In this document: piece by piece, positions 57,501 to 64,000 of the stretch
Layout of the letters: each line of letters opens with the position of its first letter
How positions within the stretch are numbered: the stretch's first letter is position 1
From: Stenogyne calaminthoides
Taxonomy: Eukaryota; Streptophyta; Magnoliopsida; Lamiales; Lamiaceae
DNA: 64,000 nt
Assembly (NCBI GenBank): GCA_037126765.1
Contig: JBBCBC010000022.1
Location: 16,955,758-17,019,757, forward strand
Direction: 5' to 3'
Position numbers and translations under genes: made by a program
The notes under the pieces: generated by a model
Databases searched by the model: none
Told to the model about the DNA's origin: nothing
What the model saw: the letters and a program-made list of their open reading frames with translations, nothing else

Positions 57501-60214
57501 TAGGGGAGCGGGACAGTATTTTGAGACACTTGAGGTTCCAGTTGGAGAAAGCTCAGAACCGAATGCGACGGGAGGTCAACAAGCATAGGCGGGATGTTCA
57601 GTTTGCTGTCGGGGACCGGGTCTTTTTGAAATTCAGATCCTACCGTCAGGTTTCTTTATTCCGTCATTTGAATGTGAAGTTAGCTCCTCGTTTTTTTGGT
57701 CCTTTTGAGAAATACTTGAGCGCATCGGACCGGCTGCCTATCGGTTGAAGCTGCCGGACGGAGCACGCCTTCATCCGGTGTTCCATGTGTCGCAACTCAA
57801 GGCGTTAGTGGGCAATCATGGGGCGGAGTCGACTTTACCAGCTGATATTTGCGATGAGACCCCTGAAATTTTGCCATCGGAGGTGTTGCGTTGGCGTGAG
57901 GTGTGGAGGGACGACAACAGGGTGCAGCAGGTATTGGTTTCTTGGGTTGGGTTGCCTGCAGAGGATGCTACTTGGGTGGACGAGGTTGTCTATCGTGCTC
58001 AATTTCCAGAGTTTCGCCTTGAGGACAAGGCGAATTTTAAGGGGAAGGGAGTTGTTGTGGATCGTGTTTACCAGCGTCGTAAAGGGAAGGAAGCGCGCCA
58101 ATCCACTGGCGCTAATTAATTCCTGATTCTCACTTACTGTTTTTATTATTTCCGTTCAGTTTTGGCCCACTATGTTTATGGGCTTTTTAATTATTGGTCA
58201 GACTATATATTAGGGTTTTTTCTGCGTGGATTAGGTGAGGCAGATTTTGATTATTGGAATTGGGCAGCTGCGGCTGATTTTGGGATTATTTACAGTGTTC
58301 AGTTCTTGAATTCTCAGTTCTTATTTGTTATCACCTCTCTGACTCTAACAAAATGATGAATCCACTACATCCCCTCCAAACAAATCGAGTCTTTAATCCT
58401 AAATAATTGGGGTAGGCTACATGATCCAATAATATAACCACATTGGATGGTGTGCGTGGATAGGGAACTGCCATTTGGATTAACTATCTCCCCTACTATA
58501 ATCATTTCTTCTCAATCATTCCACTATTTCTCAACCAACACCCATTTGTTGTCCACTTTCTTCCAAAAAAATTGGGGCAATACACACTAACAATGTAACC
58601 ACCATTGGGAAAACCCTTCCTCCAATATATCACTTTCACCATTTCATTATGGGGGCGTAGAGAGAAAATATATTTTCATTACCATTCTCATTCAAGAATT
58701 TATATAAGAGCTCCCTAAATGTAAGAACACTTGATACAAAAGTTAACTTGTCAGAGCTTCAAACTGAAAAGCCCCCACAGGTACATCTAACTGACGTTTT
58801 TTCATTGGTAACTATAAATGTTAGCTCAAACCAACATAATAAGCTCCATAAAGAGACCTCATTATAATAAGCCAAGCATAAAAACACCTAATATGGTAGT
58901 TCTCTACTATTAAAACTACAGTCAATCTCATGTGTAATAAACAGGCAGGGGAAAGGGAGTGCATAAGCAGCGAATAAGTCAAACTTCAAAGCATTGTACA
59001 TCTAGGACTCGCCTATAATCGGTACATCTCAACCTAATTTACATCACTGCAGCTTAAACTAAGCAACAGAGTCAGACTCTTCATAATATTCCAGCATTCA
59101 TTAGAGAACTCACGTGCATTCATCTAAATGATTCCCTAAGAATGTTTACAAGTGAGTCACGAAGCAACACTTTGCTTGCTGTAATGGCCTCATATACTTT
59201 TATTAGTGAACTGCAGTTTATCACAATATGCACAGAGCTGAGTTCTTTATAATATTCAGGTATTCATTAGTAAACTCATCTAAACGGTTCCCCACAAATG
59301 TTTACAAGTGAGTCACGAAGCAAACATGTTGTTAGCTGAAAATGTCTCATATGGCTAGTATTAATCACATTTTTATAGCCTCTGGAGGAAATGAACACGA
59401 GTGTCAAAGAAAATAGGAATATTCTTGCACTATATTCAACCAGGATTAGAGAATGTTACTAATGGGAAAAAAATAGTGAAATAACTCACCGATAAATGTA
59501 CGAGGAACTACTCCAGGAAATTCCAAGTGATCATACTGCCACACGGATACAACACAGATGAAATAAACTGCCCAATACCAACAGTTATAGTATATTCCAA
59601 CAAAACACGATGAAAAATCTAAATTGTACCTTCTCCAGATGATGCCAATGATACAGAATGTCGTGCATTGCCTGAACAATAAAAAACGTGTTAAATCCCA
59701 AACCTTTTCTAAATTTTCGTCAAGTCCCAGATTTTTTTTTTTTTTTTTGGGAAAATTAGCAGCCTATTGTTACAGAAAGTAGCGTTGACATAAGTCCTAA
59801 AATAATTTTTTCCAGAAAAAAACATTGGCGATCAACCGAAAACCTCCAAAATTAAGAAAATTTCACCAACGCATTGTTAAGAAATCGAAATTTCCTGAAA
59901 AGTAGAAACTCGGAAAGAAGATTACTTATTTGAAGAAAACAATGTAGAGAAACCTAAGATCCTGAAAACCCGAAAATCTAGCAAGGGTTAGCAAATTACA
60001 TCAGACCTGAACATTGAAGCTTTCTTCAACCTTCGTATATGGTGCCAAGAAAACATAAAAAGCAGCAATCGAGCCCAGCAACAGATCGTAACCTTCTTGC
60101 ATAAAATTTGCAATTTCATTAGAGCAGTGAAAGAAAACATCTAGAACAGAAACATGAATAAGTTGTTCAAATCATCGTACCGTAAAGTTGCACTAACTTG
60201 GAATTGAGAGCCAT
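40120..60214 (-). CDS. ALG12: ALG12, dolichyl-P-Man:Man7GlcNAc2-PP-dolichol alpha-1,6-mannosyltransferase
   Basis: A GT22-family ER membrane enzyme that adds the eighth mannose to the lipid-linked N-glycan precursor on the lumenal side, using dolichyl-phosphate mannose. I assembled 20 exons: 60214-60181, 60092-60007, 59671-59630, 59535-59490, 52428-52342, 51410-51355, 51231-51114, 49652-49594, 45844-45773, 45163-45100, 45009-44906, 44103-44032, 43571-43485, 43398-43331, 43146-43078, 43007-42925, 41589-41490, 40605-40540, 40366-40273, 40197-40120. All introns are GT-AG, and the sum is 1,485 nt, that is 494 residues plus stop, close to the usual plant length (about 500). Motifs are KVEESFNVQ (32-40), YDHLEFPGVVPRTF, FYCTRPLPNVLAFGL and the GT22 signature LPHKELRF (about 306-313); many hydrophobic segments fit a multipass protein. 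No stop or frameshift is seen, so the gene looks functional in spite of transposon-filled introns. The start is the first ATG, in MALNSKLVQLYGYD. Confidence 0.93.
40631..40690 (-). repeat. G16 and (GA)n tract in ALG12 intron 17
   Basis: On the plus strand a run of 16 G (40645-40660) is flanked by GA repeats. On the gene strand this is a C/CT-rich tract ending about 25 nt before the acceptor of exon 18 (40605), so it extends the polypyrimidine tract. Confidence 0.8.
42276..42408. repeat. Direct duplication in ALG12 intron 16
   Basis: A segment of about 37 bp containing GAGAAAAGTGTGTAGTTTG and AAAGTTACACT occurs at about 42276-42312 and again at 42370-42407, nearly unchanged. Confidence 0.7.
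42567..42868. mobile_element. Stowaway-type MITE (302 bp) in ALG12 intron 16
   Basis: The ends CTCCCTCCATCCCATACTTG and GAGTGCGGCACGGAGGGAG are flanked by TA (42565-42566 and 42869-42870). Non-coding. Confidence 0.85.
44296..44446. mobile_element. Short ACCGAAA-type MITE relative in ALG12 intron 11
   Basis: Motifs GGTATATCG, TTTCGGTGCGGTATCGGTAT and ATTCGGTACGGTATACGG, with an end ACCACCCCTAG, are the same repeat vocabulary as the element at 37699-38272. It is probably a shorter member of that family, about 150 bp. Confidence 0.55.
45270..45715. repeat. MITE-like repeat with an (AT)25 microsatellite in ALG12 intron 9
   Basis: The left part has CATTTGGCTGAGCTTATAA, and the right part carries several CTTATAA words and ends near AGAATAAGCTTA, suggesting inverted ends. 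Inside lies an uninterrupted (AT)n run at about 45503-45552. Confidence 0.5.
46083..47075 (+). other. Unrecognised fragment in ALG12 intron 8, with a 77-codon frame
   Basis: This stretch is more GC-rich than the rest of the intron. It has an open frame at 46321-46554 starting GTG, with a basic segment ARRKKKDKPP and no domain I can name. Downstream, a 52-bp unit (TGAAGATATGGTTAC... to ...AGTTCTTGGGATT) is duplicated at 46562-46613 and 46614-46666. The last part looks like a 3' untranslated tail (TTGTTGAGAC, then T-rich to 46860). It could be a captured gene fragment or a worn retroposon. Confidence 0.35.
47425..48534 (+). pseudogene. Internal region of element F (gypsy remnants)
   Basis: Two short open frames, at 47894-48127 (acidic, ends FPKFESCSS) and 48140-48391, have no recognisable domain. 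The final 60 bp encode FPELNLEDKVHFEG-like residues in one frame, typical of the end of a Ty3/gypsy pol. An internal deletion has removed the enzymes, so movement would need another element's proteins. Confidence 0.55.
48730..49302. mobile_element. Mutator-like MITE with long inverted repeats, inside the F 3' LTR
   Basis: The ends GGGTAAATTGTGTCAAACCC and the reciprocal TTTGGCACAATTTACCC extend into inverted arms of about 170 bp, each holding several GTGAAACCCCC-type units. The flanks ATTTCAGATT at 48720-48729 and 49303-49312 form a 10-bp duplication (9-10 is usual for Mutator). It is absent from the 5' LTR (47265-47275), which shows the empty site. Confidence 0.88.
50628..50985. mobile_element. 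Tourist-like MITE in ALG12 intron 7
   Basis: The left end GCGGGCGCTTGGTTCAAATT and the reverse complement of the right end (GGGGGGCTCTTGGTTAAAAG) are inverted repeats. The interior is the same sequence, in opposite orientation, as the element at 53144-53217 plus 58351-58712. Confidence 0.72.
53218..53515 (+). mobile_element. 5' LTR of E
   Basis: 298 bp, TGTTGTGGATCG...CTCTAACA. A TATA-like ACTATATATTAGG lies near 53368-53380. The sequence after it, TTTGGTCCGACC, does not look like the common tRNA-Met primer site, so the primer is unknown. Confidence 0.92.
53535..53783 (+). CDS. E gag, N-terminal part (82 codons)
   Basis: Starts at the first ATG after the LTR (MTNTRLTTEKERIDALEKG) and predicts a short coiled coil. 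It ends in a TGA that overlaps the next ATG (ATGA at 53780-53783). Either a frameshift separates it from the main Gag, or a reinitiation arrangement exists. Confidence 0.6.
   Translation: MTNTRLTTEKERIDALEKGLTDVQKTVGMLERGVSDVKTSLDTRVESLQSGMMRRVLNGKDTDEGGSSGPADGSNYRTNQPG
53780..55618 (+). pseudogene. E gag-protease-RT reading frame, cut by a frameshift
   Basis: This 612-codon frame contains Gag (LPNFTGENQYAWISRAEQFF), a zinc-knuckle-like CFKCKEPYTPLHVC (about residues 249-262), the aspartic protease core MIDSGASHCFIS, and the first part of RT with SSPVLLVHKKDGSW and CVDYRELN. It ends at a +1 frameshift after FTRLDLR (about 55599), where one extra base shifts the frame into a stop at 55616. 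Confidence 0.88.
55619..56680 (+). pseudogene. E RT C-terminal half and RNase H (broken)
   Basis: RT resumes in another frame with THSGHYEWLVMPFGLSNAP. The catalytic region reads FFFYDILIYS: the usual first Asp of the DD pair is Tyr next to a T-run (55773-55782). A missing base near 56123 shifts into the RNase H frame (FCIECDASGRGLGAVL, TDHRSLKHLL, SAADALSRRD), which stops at 56678. Confidence 0.85.
56606..58119 (+). pseudogene. E integrase and chromodomain (broken)
   Basis: The zinc-binding end (HSTPTGGHSG; CLVCQRN) is interrupted by TGA at 56858-56860. The core has MDFISGLPRS, IVSDRDPIF and ETDGQTEVMNR, with the DDE residues intact. A frameshift near 57715 leads to the C-terminal frame (57745-58119) with HPVFHVSQLK and a chromodomain (VLVSWVGLPAEDATWVDE). 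That frame runs through the polypurine tract and 66 bp into the 3' LTR before its stop at 58117-58119. Confidence 0.87.
58053..58350 (+). mobile_element. 3' LTR of E
   Basis: 298 bp, one base different from the 5' LTR. Its first 67 bp also encode the end of the chromodomain protein. Confidence 0.93.
59072..59355. repeat. Diverged tandem duplication in ALG12 intron 4
   Basis: Two segments beginning about 59072 and 59232 share TTTACAAGTGAGTCACGAAG, AATATTC and CATTCATTAG words in the same order, about 160 bp apart, with many small differences. Confidence 0.6.
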
Positions 60215-60532
60215 AGTATCAACCGCAAAACCCAAACTCTGCCGGAGAAATATTGCAGCGCTAATTTGGCATTCTATTCTGCCTGAGAAACTCCAGAATG
60301 TACACTTTTTTTCTTTTTTTTCGTCACAAAGTTGTACAATTTTAACTCTATTTAAAAAAAAAAAAATTATCAAAATAATTTTTATAAATCGTTAAAAAAA
60401 AAAATCCAGAAAGGTTTTAGTCCATATTATAATAATATTTTTTTTGGCAGGATAATAATATTTTTTTGAGTTAAATGTAAAAACACTTACATCCTCGTCT
60501 TGGATTTCGTTAGAGCTTGAATTTTTGATTTA
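60215..60532 (-). promoter_or_regulatory. ALG12 upstream region
   Basis: About 100 bp of GC-richer DNA (60215-60305) upstream of the ATG probably contains the 5' UTR (CTCCGGCAGAG on the gene strand). Beyond it come T/A runs (60306-60450). No convincing TATA box is seen, as is common for housekeeping genes. Confidence 0.4.
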
Positions 60533-60650
60533 GGGGGTGTTTTAAAACTCATCAAGCACCCAAGAAGCACTTTAAAAAAAAAAAATTGGATCACACCAAC
60601 TTAAAAAAAAAATGCTTCTCACTATTGAAAATATGGTTCAAAACACCCCC
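60533..60650. mobile_element. Tourist-like MITE (118 bp) upstream of ALG12
   Basis: The ends GGGGGTGTTTTAAAAC and GTTCAAAACACCCCC are inverted repeats flanked by TTA (60530-60532 and 60651-60653), the PIF/Harbinger-type duplication. It is about 320 bp upstream of the start codon. Confidence 0.87.
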
Positions 60651-60653
60651 TTA

Positions 60654-60992
60654 TAATGTTACTCTCGCAACTTTTGATTATGGTTATAATTGAATCGAAG
60701 TCGTGTTTTAAATTTTCTATGAATATTTAGTTTTGATATGATTTTGATCTCATTTGCTATTAAAAGTGTTATTAATCTTGTTTGTTCGAGAATTAATGAA
60801 GTATATAGGAAACAAGTGAAAACAAACTCATGAGATGATTATATAAATAGTCAAACATAATAAAAGTTATTTATATCACAAAATTTGTAATCATTCTTTT
60901 TTTGGCAAATTGGATCATTTGTAAACATATTTTTAGAGATTTTCCGTGCTCTTCCCCTTTTTTCAGGCCGCTTTTTCTTCCCTATGTGCAAT
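60654..60992. other. AT-rich spacer between the MITE and element C
   Basis: No coding signal or repeat is recognised. The last five bases, GCAAT (60988-60992), flank element C. Confidence 0.5.
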
Positions 60993-62436
60993 TGTTGGTC
61001 CCAAAAAAAAAAACCGATTTATAACTCGTAAAATCTCAATGGGAGGTGACTTTAAAAATTTTCGAATGTGTAATGCAGATTTGCTAAAGTATGTATGACA
61101 GTTAATATGAAAACAAATAAGAACACAAATATTTTTATAGTGGTTCGGACGAACTTGTCCTACATCCACTCTTCCCTTCATGGGGCATCAACTTAACCAA
61201 CAGATATTTATGGAGCTCTCACTCAACGGGACTTATCTCTCTCACGGGATCGCCTATAGATGTTTAATGAGTTCTCACTCTCTCGGGACTTATCTCCCTC
61301 ACGGGATTGCCTATGGGACTTATCTCTCTCACGGGATTGCCTACGGGACTTATCTCCCTCACGGGATTGCTTCTTAACTACCTCACTTAACCGCTAATTT
61401 TCTCTCTCAAGAAATGGTATGGGTTTGGTGTTATTTCCAACTAGGTGAGATTTTCCCTTACATTGTTTTAGCCTCTAAGCTAAGGTTGGGAAAATCTCTC
61501 TAAGCTTAGGATATTACATTTATACTTAGATATAATGAAGAACACTCTTGGGTGAATTTGGATATAAAATGCTATGTGTTCTTGAATGGAGAAGCTTGAA
61601 TATTTGGCTTTAATCTTCACTTTGCAGCATCCTCCATCTTCTTTTGAAGATAGTGCAATGTATTTATAGTGTGGATTTGAATATTACCGTTGGAGAGTAA
61701 ATTCAAATCCATACTAATAGTCTTTCAAAATTTTTTTTTGTTTTTTTCAGACTTTTGTTTGCGAACTTTATGTCACATCAATATATGTGTTGTCATCTTC
61801 TCATTGGACAGCTTTTTGTGTGCTGATTTTACTGTTTATCTCTTCTGATTTTATTGTTCATCTCTTCTGATTTCATTGTTCATCTCTTCTGATTTCACTT
61901 TTCATCTCTTGATTTTTAGCTACTTTCGCCGCCGTCCTGGTCTTGCGACTGATCTGATGACGTCTGCTCTTCGATCCGGTCTGGGCTGATCTCGATCGCT
62001 TGATCTGCTTTCGCTGGGTTCGCTGATATGCTCTCTTGATCTGGTTCGCTGATCTGGTCTGCCAGATCTGGTCTCTTGATCTCGGGATCGCTTAATCTAG
62101 TTCGCTGATCTGGTCTTTGATGATTCGCTTTTCTTTGATCGGGTTCGCGTGATTTGGTTCGGCTTCGATCCGTTCGGGCTGATCTATTTCGCTTCGATCC
62201 GGTCTCGCTTCGATCGGGTGCATCGATCTGGTCGGCTGATCCGTTCGCTTCGATCTGGTCTGTTGATCTGGTTTGTCGATCCGGGTTTGATTTTGAGACA
62301 AAGACAAGACACTACATCATCGAGACAAGATCGCTGCTTCTTCTTGTTCCCCCTCAACTTGTTATCTGTAGATTAACTTAAATAACACAAGTTGATAATG
62401 TTTTGGCATAATTCATCAAACTAAAATATCCCAACA
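60993..62436 (-). mobile_element. 3' LTR of C (1,444 bp)
   Basis: Plus-strand ends are TGTTGGTCCC and AAAATATCCCAACA. It contains GGGACTTATC tandem repeats (61229-61372), a TATAAATA box (minus, 61668-61661), the AGTGG/CCACT stem-loop (61139-61170) and a GATCTGGT-rich stretch (61960-62290) whose open frames are not genes. Confidence 0.9.
61229..61376. repeat. GGGACTTATCTCYCTCACGG minisatellite in LTR C
   Basis: About five units of 29-55 bp, each with CGGGACTTATCTC and CACGGGATTGCCTA, are found here. A related series occurs in the solo LTR at 15485-15660, and one unit remains in the truncated LTR near 62900-62930. Confidence 0.75.
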
Positions 62437-62453
62437 ATTTCCCCCTTTTTGAT
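62437..62453 (-). promoter_or_regulatory. Polypurine tract of C
   Basis: The minus strand reads ATCAAAAAGGGGGAAAT directly before the LTR start TGTTGGGATATT, the standard copia arrangement. Confidence 0.85.
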
Positions 62454-62677
62454 AATGAAGCCAAAACTAACTAACAAAAAAAAAACATACGAGAAAAACA
62501 GTGTTAGTTAAACAAGTGAAATAATGAAGAACATTTGATGCATTAAAAAAATGATGAGAAGATGATTGTCAACCTCCATGAATTTTATAAATAATATACA
62601 TATTAAACTAAATGGGTTTTAATAAAAAAGATCAGTTCATGTGTTCACATTAAAATCTAGTGAACTTTTGAACCCCT

Positions 62678-62689
62678 GCTCTGATACCA
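62678..62689 (-). promoter_or_regulatory. Primer-binding site of C
   Basis: The minus strand TGGTATCAGAGC is a perfect match to the plant initiator tRNA-Met primer site, two bases from the 5' LTR. Confidence 0.9.
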
Positions 62690-62691
62690 CT

Positions 62692-63423
62692 TGTTGGTCC
62701 CAAAAAAAACCGATTTAAAACTCGTAAAATCTCAATTGGAGGTGACTTTAAATTTTTTCGAATGTGTTATGCAGATTTGCTAAAGTATGTATGACAGTTA
62801 ATATGTATTTTTATAGTGGTTCGGACGAACTTGTCCTACATCCACTCTTCCCTTTATGGGGCACCAACTTAACCAACAGATATTTATAGAGCTCTCACTC
62901 AACTGGACTTATCTCCCTCACGGGATCGCCTATAGATGTTTAATGATTTTACTGTTCATCTCTTCTGATTTCGTTGTTCATCTCTTCTGATTTTCTTTGT
63001 TTCATCTCTTCGACGATTTATTTCTGTCCGGTGCGATGCCGGGTTTTGATCTGGTTTTGCTGATCTGGTCTGGCTGATTCGCTCTGCTCTGCTCTTCTGC
63101 TGATCTGGTCTATTTGATCCGTCTCGCGATCCCTTTCTCTTGATTTGGTTCGCCTCGATCCGTCCACTTTGATCTTGTTTACCGATCTCGTCTCTTGATC
63201 TGCTCTGCCTGATCTGGTCTACTTGATCTGGTCTATTGATCTGTTCGCTTGATCCGTATCTTGACTGGGTTCTGCTGATTCAGACAAAGACGAAAGACAT
63301 CGCGATCACTGCATCAAAGACATTTCTTCTTGTTCCCCCTCAACTTGTTATCTGTAGATTAACTTAAATAACACAAGTTGATAATGTTTCGGCACAATTC
63401 ATCAAAACTAAAATATCCCAACA
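62692..63423 (-). mobile_element. 5' LTR of C, internally deleted (732 bp)
   Basis: Same ends as the 3' LTR, but it lacks most of the DNA between TGTTTAATGA (62938-62947) and TTTTACTG. The 3' LTR has about 590 bp more there. The breakpoints share TGA, so the loss was probably by short-homology deletion. The AGTGG/CCACT stem-loop is kept at 62815-62846. Confidence 0.88.
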
Positions 63424-63736
63424 ACAATTCTTCAGTCTTTTCTCCTCTTGAACAAGTTTTTTCTCTCTTAGGGCCCGCTTGGTATGACTTGGGAATGGTA
63501 ATGGTAATGGGTATCATTGAGGGGTCAATCACTAAGAGTTATTGATTGCATTTTTTTAGCTTGGTTAGAACATGGACAATGGGTATCATGTGAGGTGAGT
63601 TGAGTGAGTGAGGTGACACGTGTTTAACACACCTACTTCCCAAGTGAAGGAAGGTGTCGTTGTGTGCCCGGTTAAATATTGATCCACGGGTGTAGGATGT
63701 GGAATGTAGGTCCCGAACGGGTTTCGTGAGGGCAAA
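63424..63736. other. Intergenic DNA with a Tourist-like end
   Basis: GGGCCCGCTTGGTATGAC near 63472 resembles the terminal repeat of the Tourist-like MITEs at 50628 and 53144. The other end was not identified. The rest is not recognised. Confidence 0.4.
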
Positions 63737-64000
63737 TGTCTAGAGAGGAGGGGTGAATAGACTTCTGAAAAAAAAAAAAAAAAGATCGTGCGGATCGGTG
63801 TGATTGCAATGCCCGATCAGAGTGCGGTGAATCGGTTTGATCGATATCCAACTTCTTGATCGCCGAGGGTAGATCGATTCGATATCTATCGGTTTAACCG
63901 ACATGCGAAAAGTTAGTTTATACCCGTGTGAAAACCGGTTTTATCAAATCGATTCTCAAGTGTTGTTTTTAATCGGTGACTAAATCATCAAATCGGATCG
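63737..64000 (+). mobile_element. Possible LTR start, truncated by the window end
   Basis: TGTCTAGAGAGGAGGGGTGA followed by ATAGACTTC is a common beginning of plant retrotransposon LTRs. An A16 run and repeated GATCG/CGATAT words follow. The other end lies beyond the window, so the call is tentative. Confidence 0.4.

Larger units (their letters stand above)
53218..58350 (+). mobile_element. Young chromodomain Ty3/gypsy element 'E' (5,133 bp) in ALG12 intron 4
   Basis: LTRs of 298 bp each (53218-53515, 58053-58350) differ at one base (A/C near 53332 and 58167). The target duplication AAATG is at 53213-53217 and 58351-58355. A polypurine tract (AAGGGGAAGGGAG, about 58039-58051) precedes the 3' LTR. 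Gag-protease-RT-RNase H-integrase-chromodomain order and the short length suggest a Reina-type chromovirus. It is antisense to ALG12, inside a MITE. The insertion is recent, yet the coding region has at least six lesions. Confidence 0.95.
53141..58715. mobile_element. Tourist-like MITE split by the gypsy element
   Basis: The left piece (53144-53217, GGGGGCGCTTAGC...) and the right piece (58351 to about 58712, ending GAGCTCCC) together match the reverse complement of the MITE at 50628-50985. TAA flanks the two ends (53141-53143 and 58713-58715), as expected for PIF/Harbinger. The right piece carries an extra segment of about 90 bp with ATAATTGGGGTAGGCTACAT, a common plant repeat. Confidence 0.7.
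60993..63423 (-). mobile_element. Miniature copia element 'C' with 255-bp interior
   Basis: Read on the minus strand: 5' LTR (63423-62692), primer site TGGTATCAGAGC (62689-62678), interior with no reading frame, purine tract (62453-62437), 3' LTR (62436-60993). The flanks are GCAAT (60988-60992) and ACAAT (63424-63428), a 5-bp duplication with one mismatch. All protein-coding DNA is gone, so the element could move only with proteins of a relative. Confidence 0.88.

Noticed and set aside
62092..62381. Ser/Arg/Asp-rich ORFs on both strands
   Set aside because: Produced by the GATCTGGT-type simple repeats of the C LTR; no independent coding evidence.

Overview
This is a window of a plant nuclear genome, most likely a eudicot. 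The evidence is an intact 20-exon housekeeping gene with GT-AG introns (ALG12), Ty1/copia and Ty3/gypsy LTR retrotransposons nested in one another, and Stowaway, Tourist, hAT-like and Mutator-like MITEs plus a tRNA-derived SINE. Nothing looks bacterial or organellar. An asterid such as Lamiales is possible but is only an impression.

Layout. 1-8154: the 3' two thirds of a Sirevirus-like Ty1/copia element ('A'). It has decayed reverse transcriptase/RNase H, then a long extra (env-position) reading frame, then a 2.16 kb 3' LTR. A sits inside an LTR of a second copia family ('B'; 8155-8738). That LTR in turn sits in an inverted B LTR piece (8739-9044), next to an antisense LTR ('D', 9045-10231). 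10362-21713: a complete B element (B1, target duplication AATAG) that carries two nested solo LTRs (13605-14360 and 15233-16886), each with its own 5-bp duplication. 23189-32351: a second complete B element (B2), lying in the last exon of a degenerate C2H2 zinc-finger (ZNF511-like) gene whose pieces lie at 34581-32352 and 23187-23120 on the minus strand. 34.6-40.1 kb: intergenic DNA with a SINE, tandem duplications, MITEs and a SANT/Myb-like pseudogene split by an hAT-like MITE.

40120-60214 (minus): ALG12, the ER alpha-1,6-mannosyltransferase of N-glycan precursor assembly. I assembled 20 exons giving an uninterrupted 494-residue protein. Its introns hold a young, defective chromodomain gypsy element (53218-58350, LTRs differing at one base, inside a Tourist-like MITE), a small non-autonomous LTR element (47076-49463) carrying a Mutator-like MITE, and several further MITEs. 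60993-63423 (minus): a miniature copia element ('C') that keeps LTRs, primer-binding site and polypurine tract but only 255 bp of internal DNA. The window ends in what looks like the start of another LTR.

The most unusual signals are: (i) the extra frame of element A, open for 3.4 kb except for two stop codons, embedded in a dense CTCAG/CTGAG word pattern; (ii) a stem-loop shared by otherwise different LTRs (A, C, D and one solo LTR) with a constant outer stem and a variable but self-complementary inner stem; (iii) repeated hairpins in the B leader and B LTR; (iv) signs that defective elements moved in trans. Only ALG12 looks like a functional host gene. All coordinates and splice sites were read by eye from the sequence, without searches or alignments.
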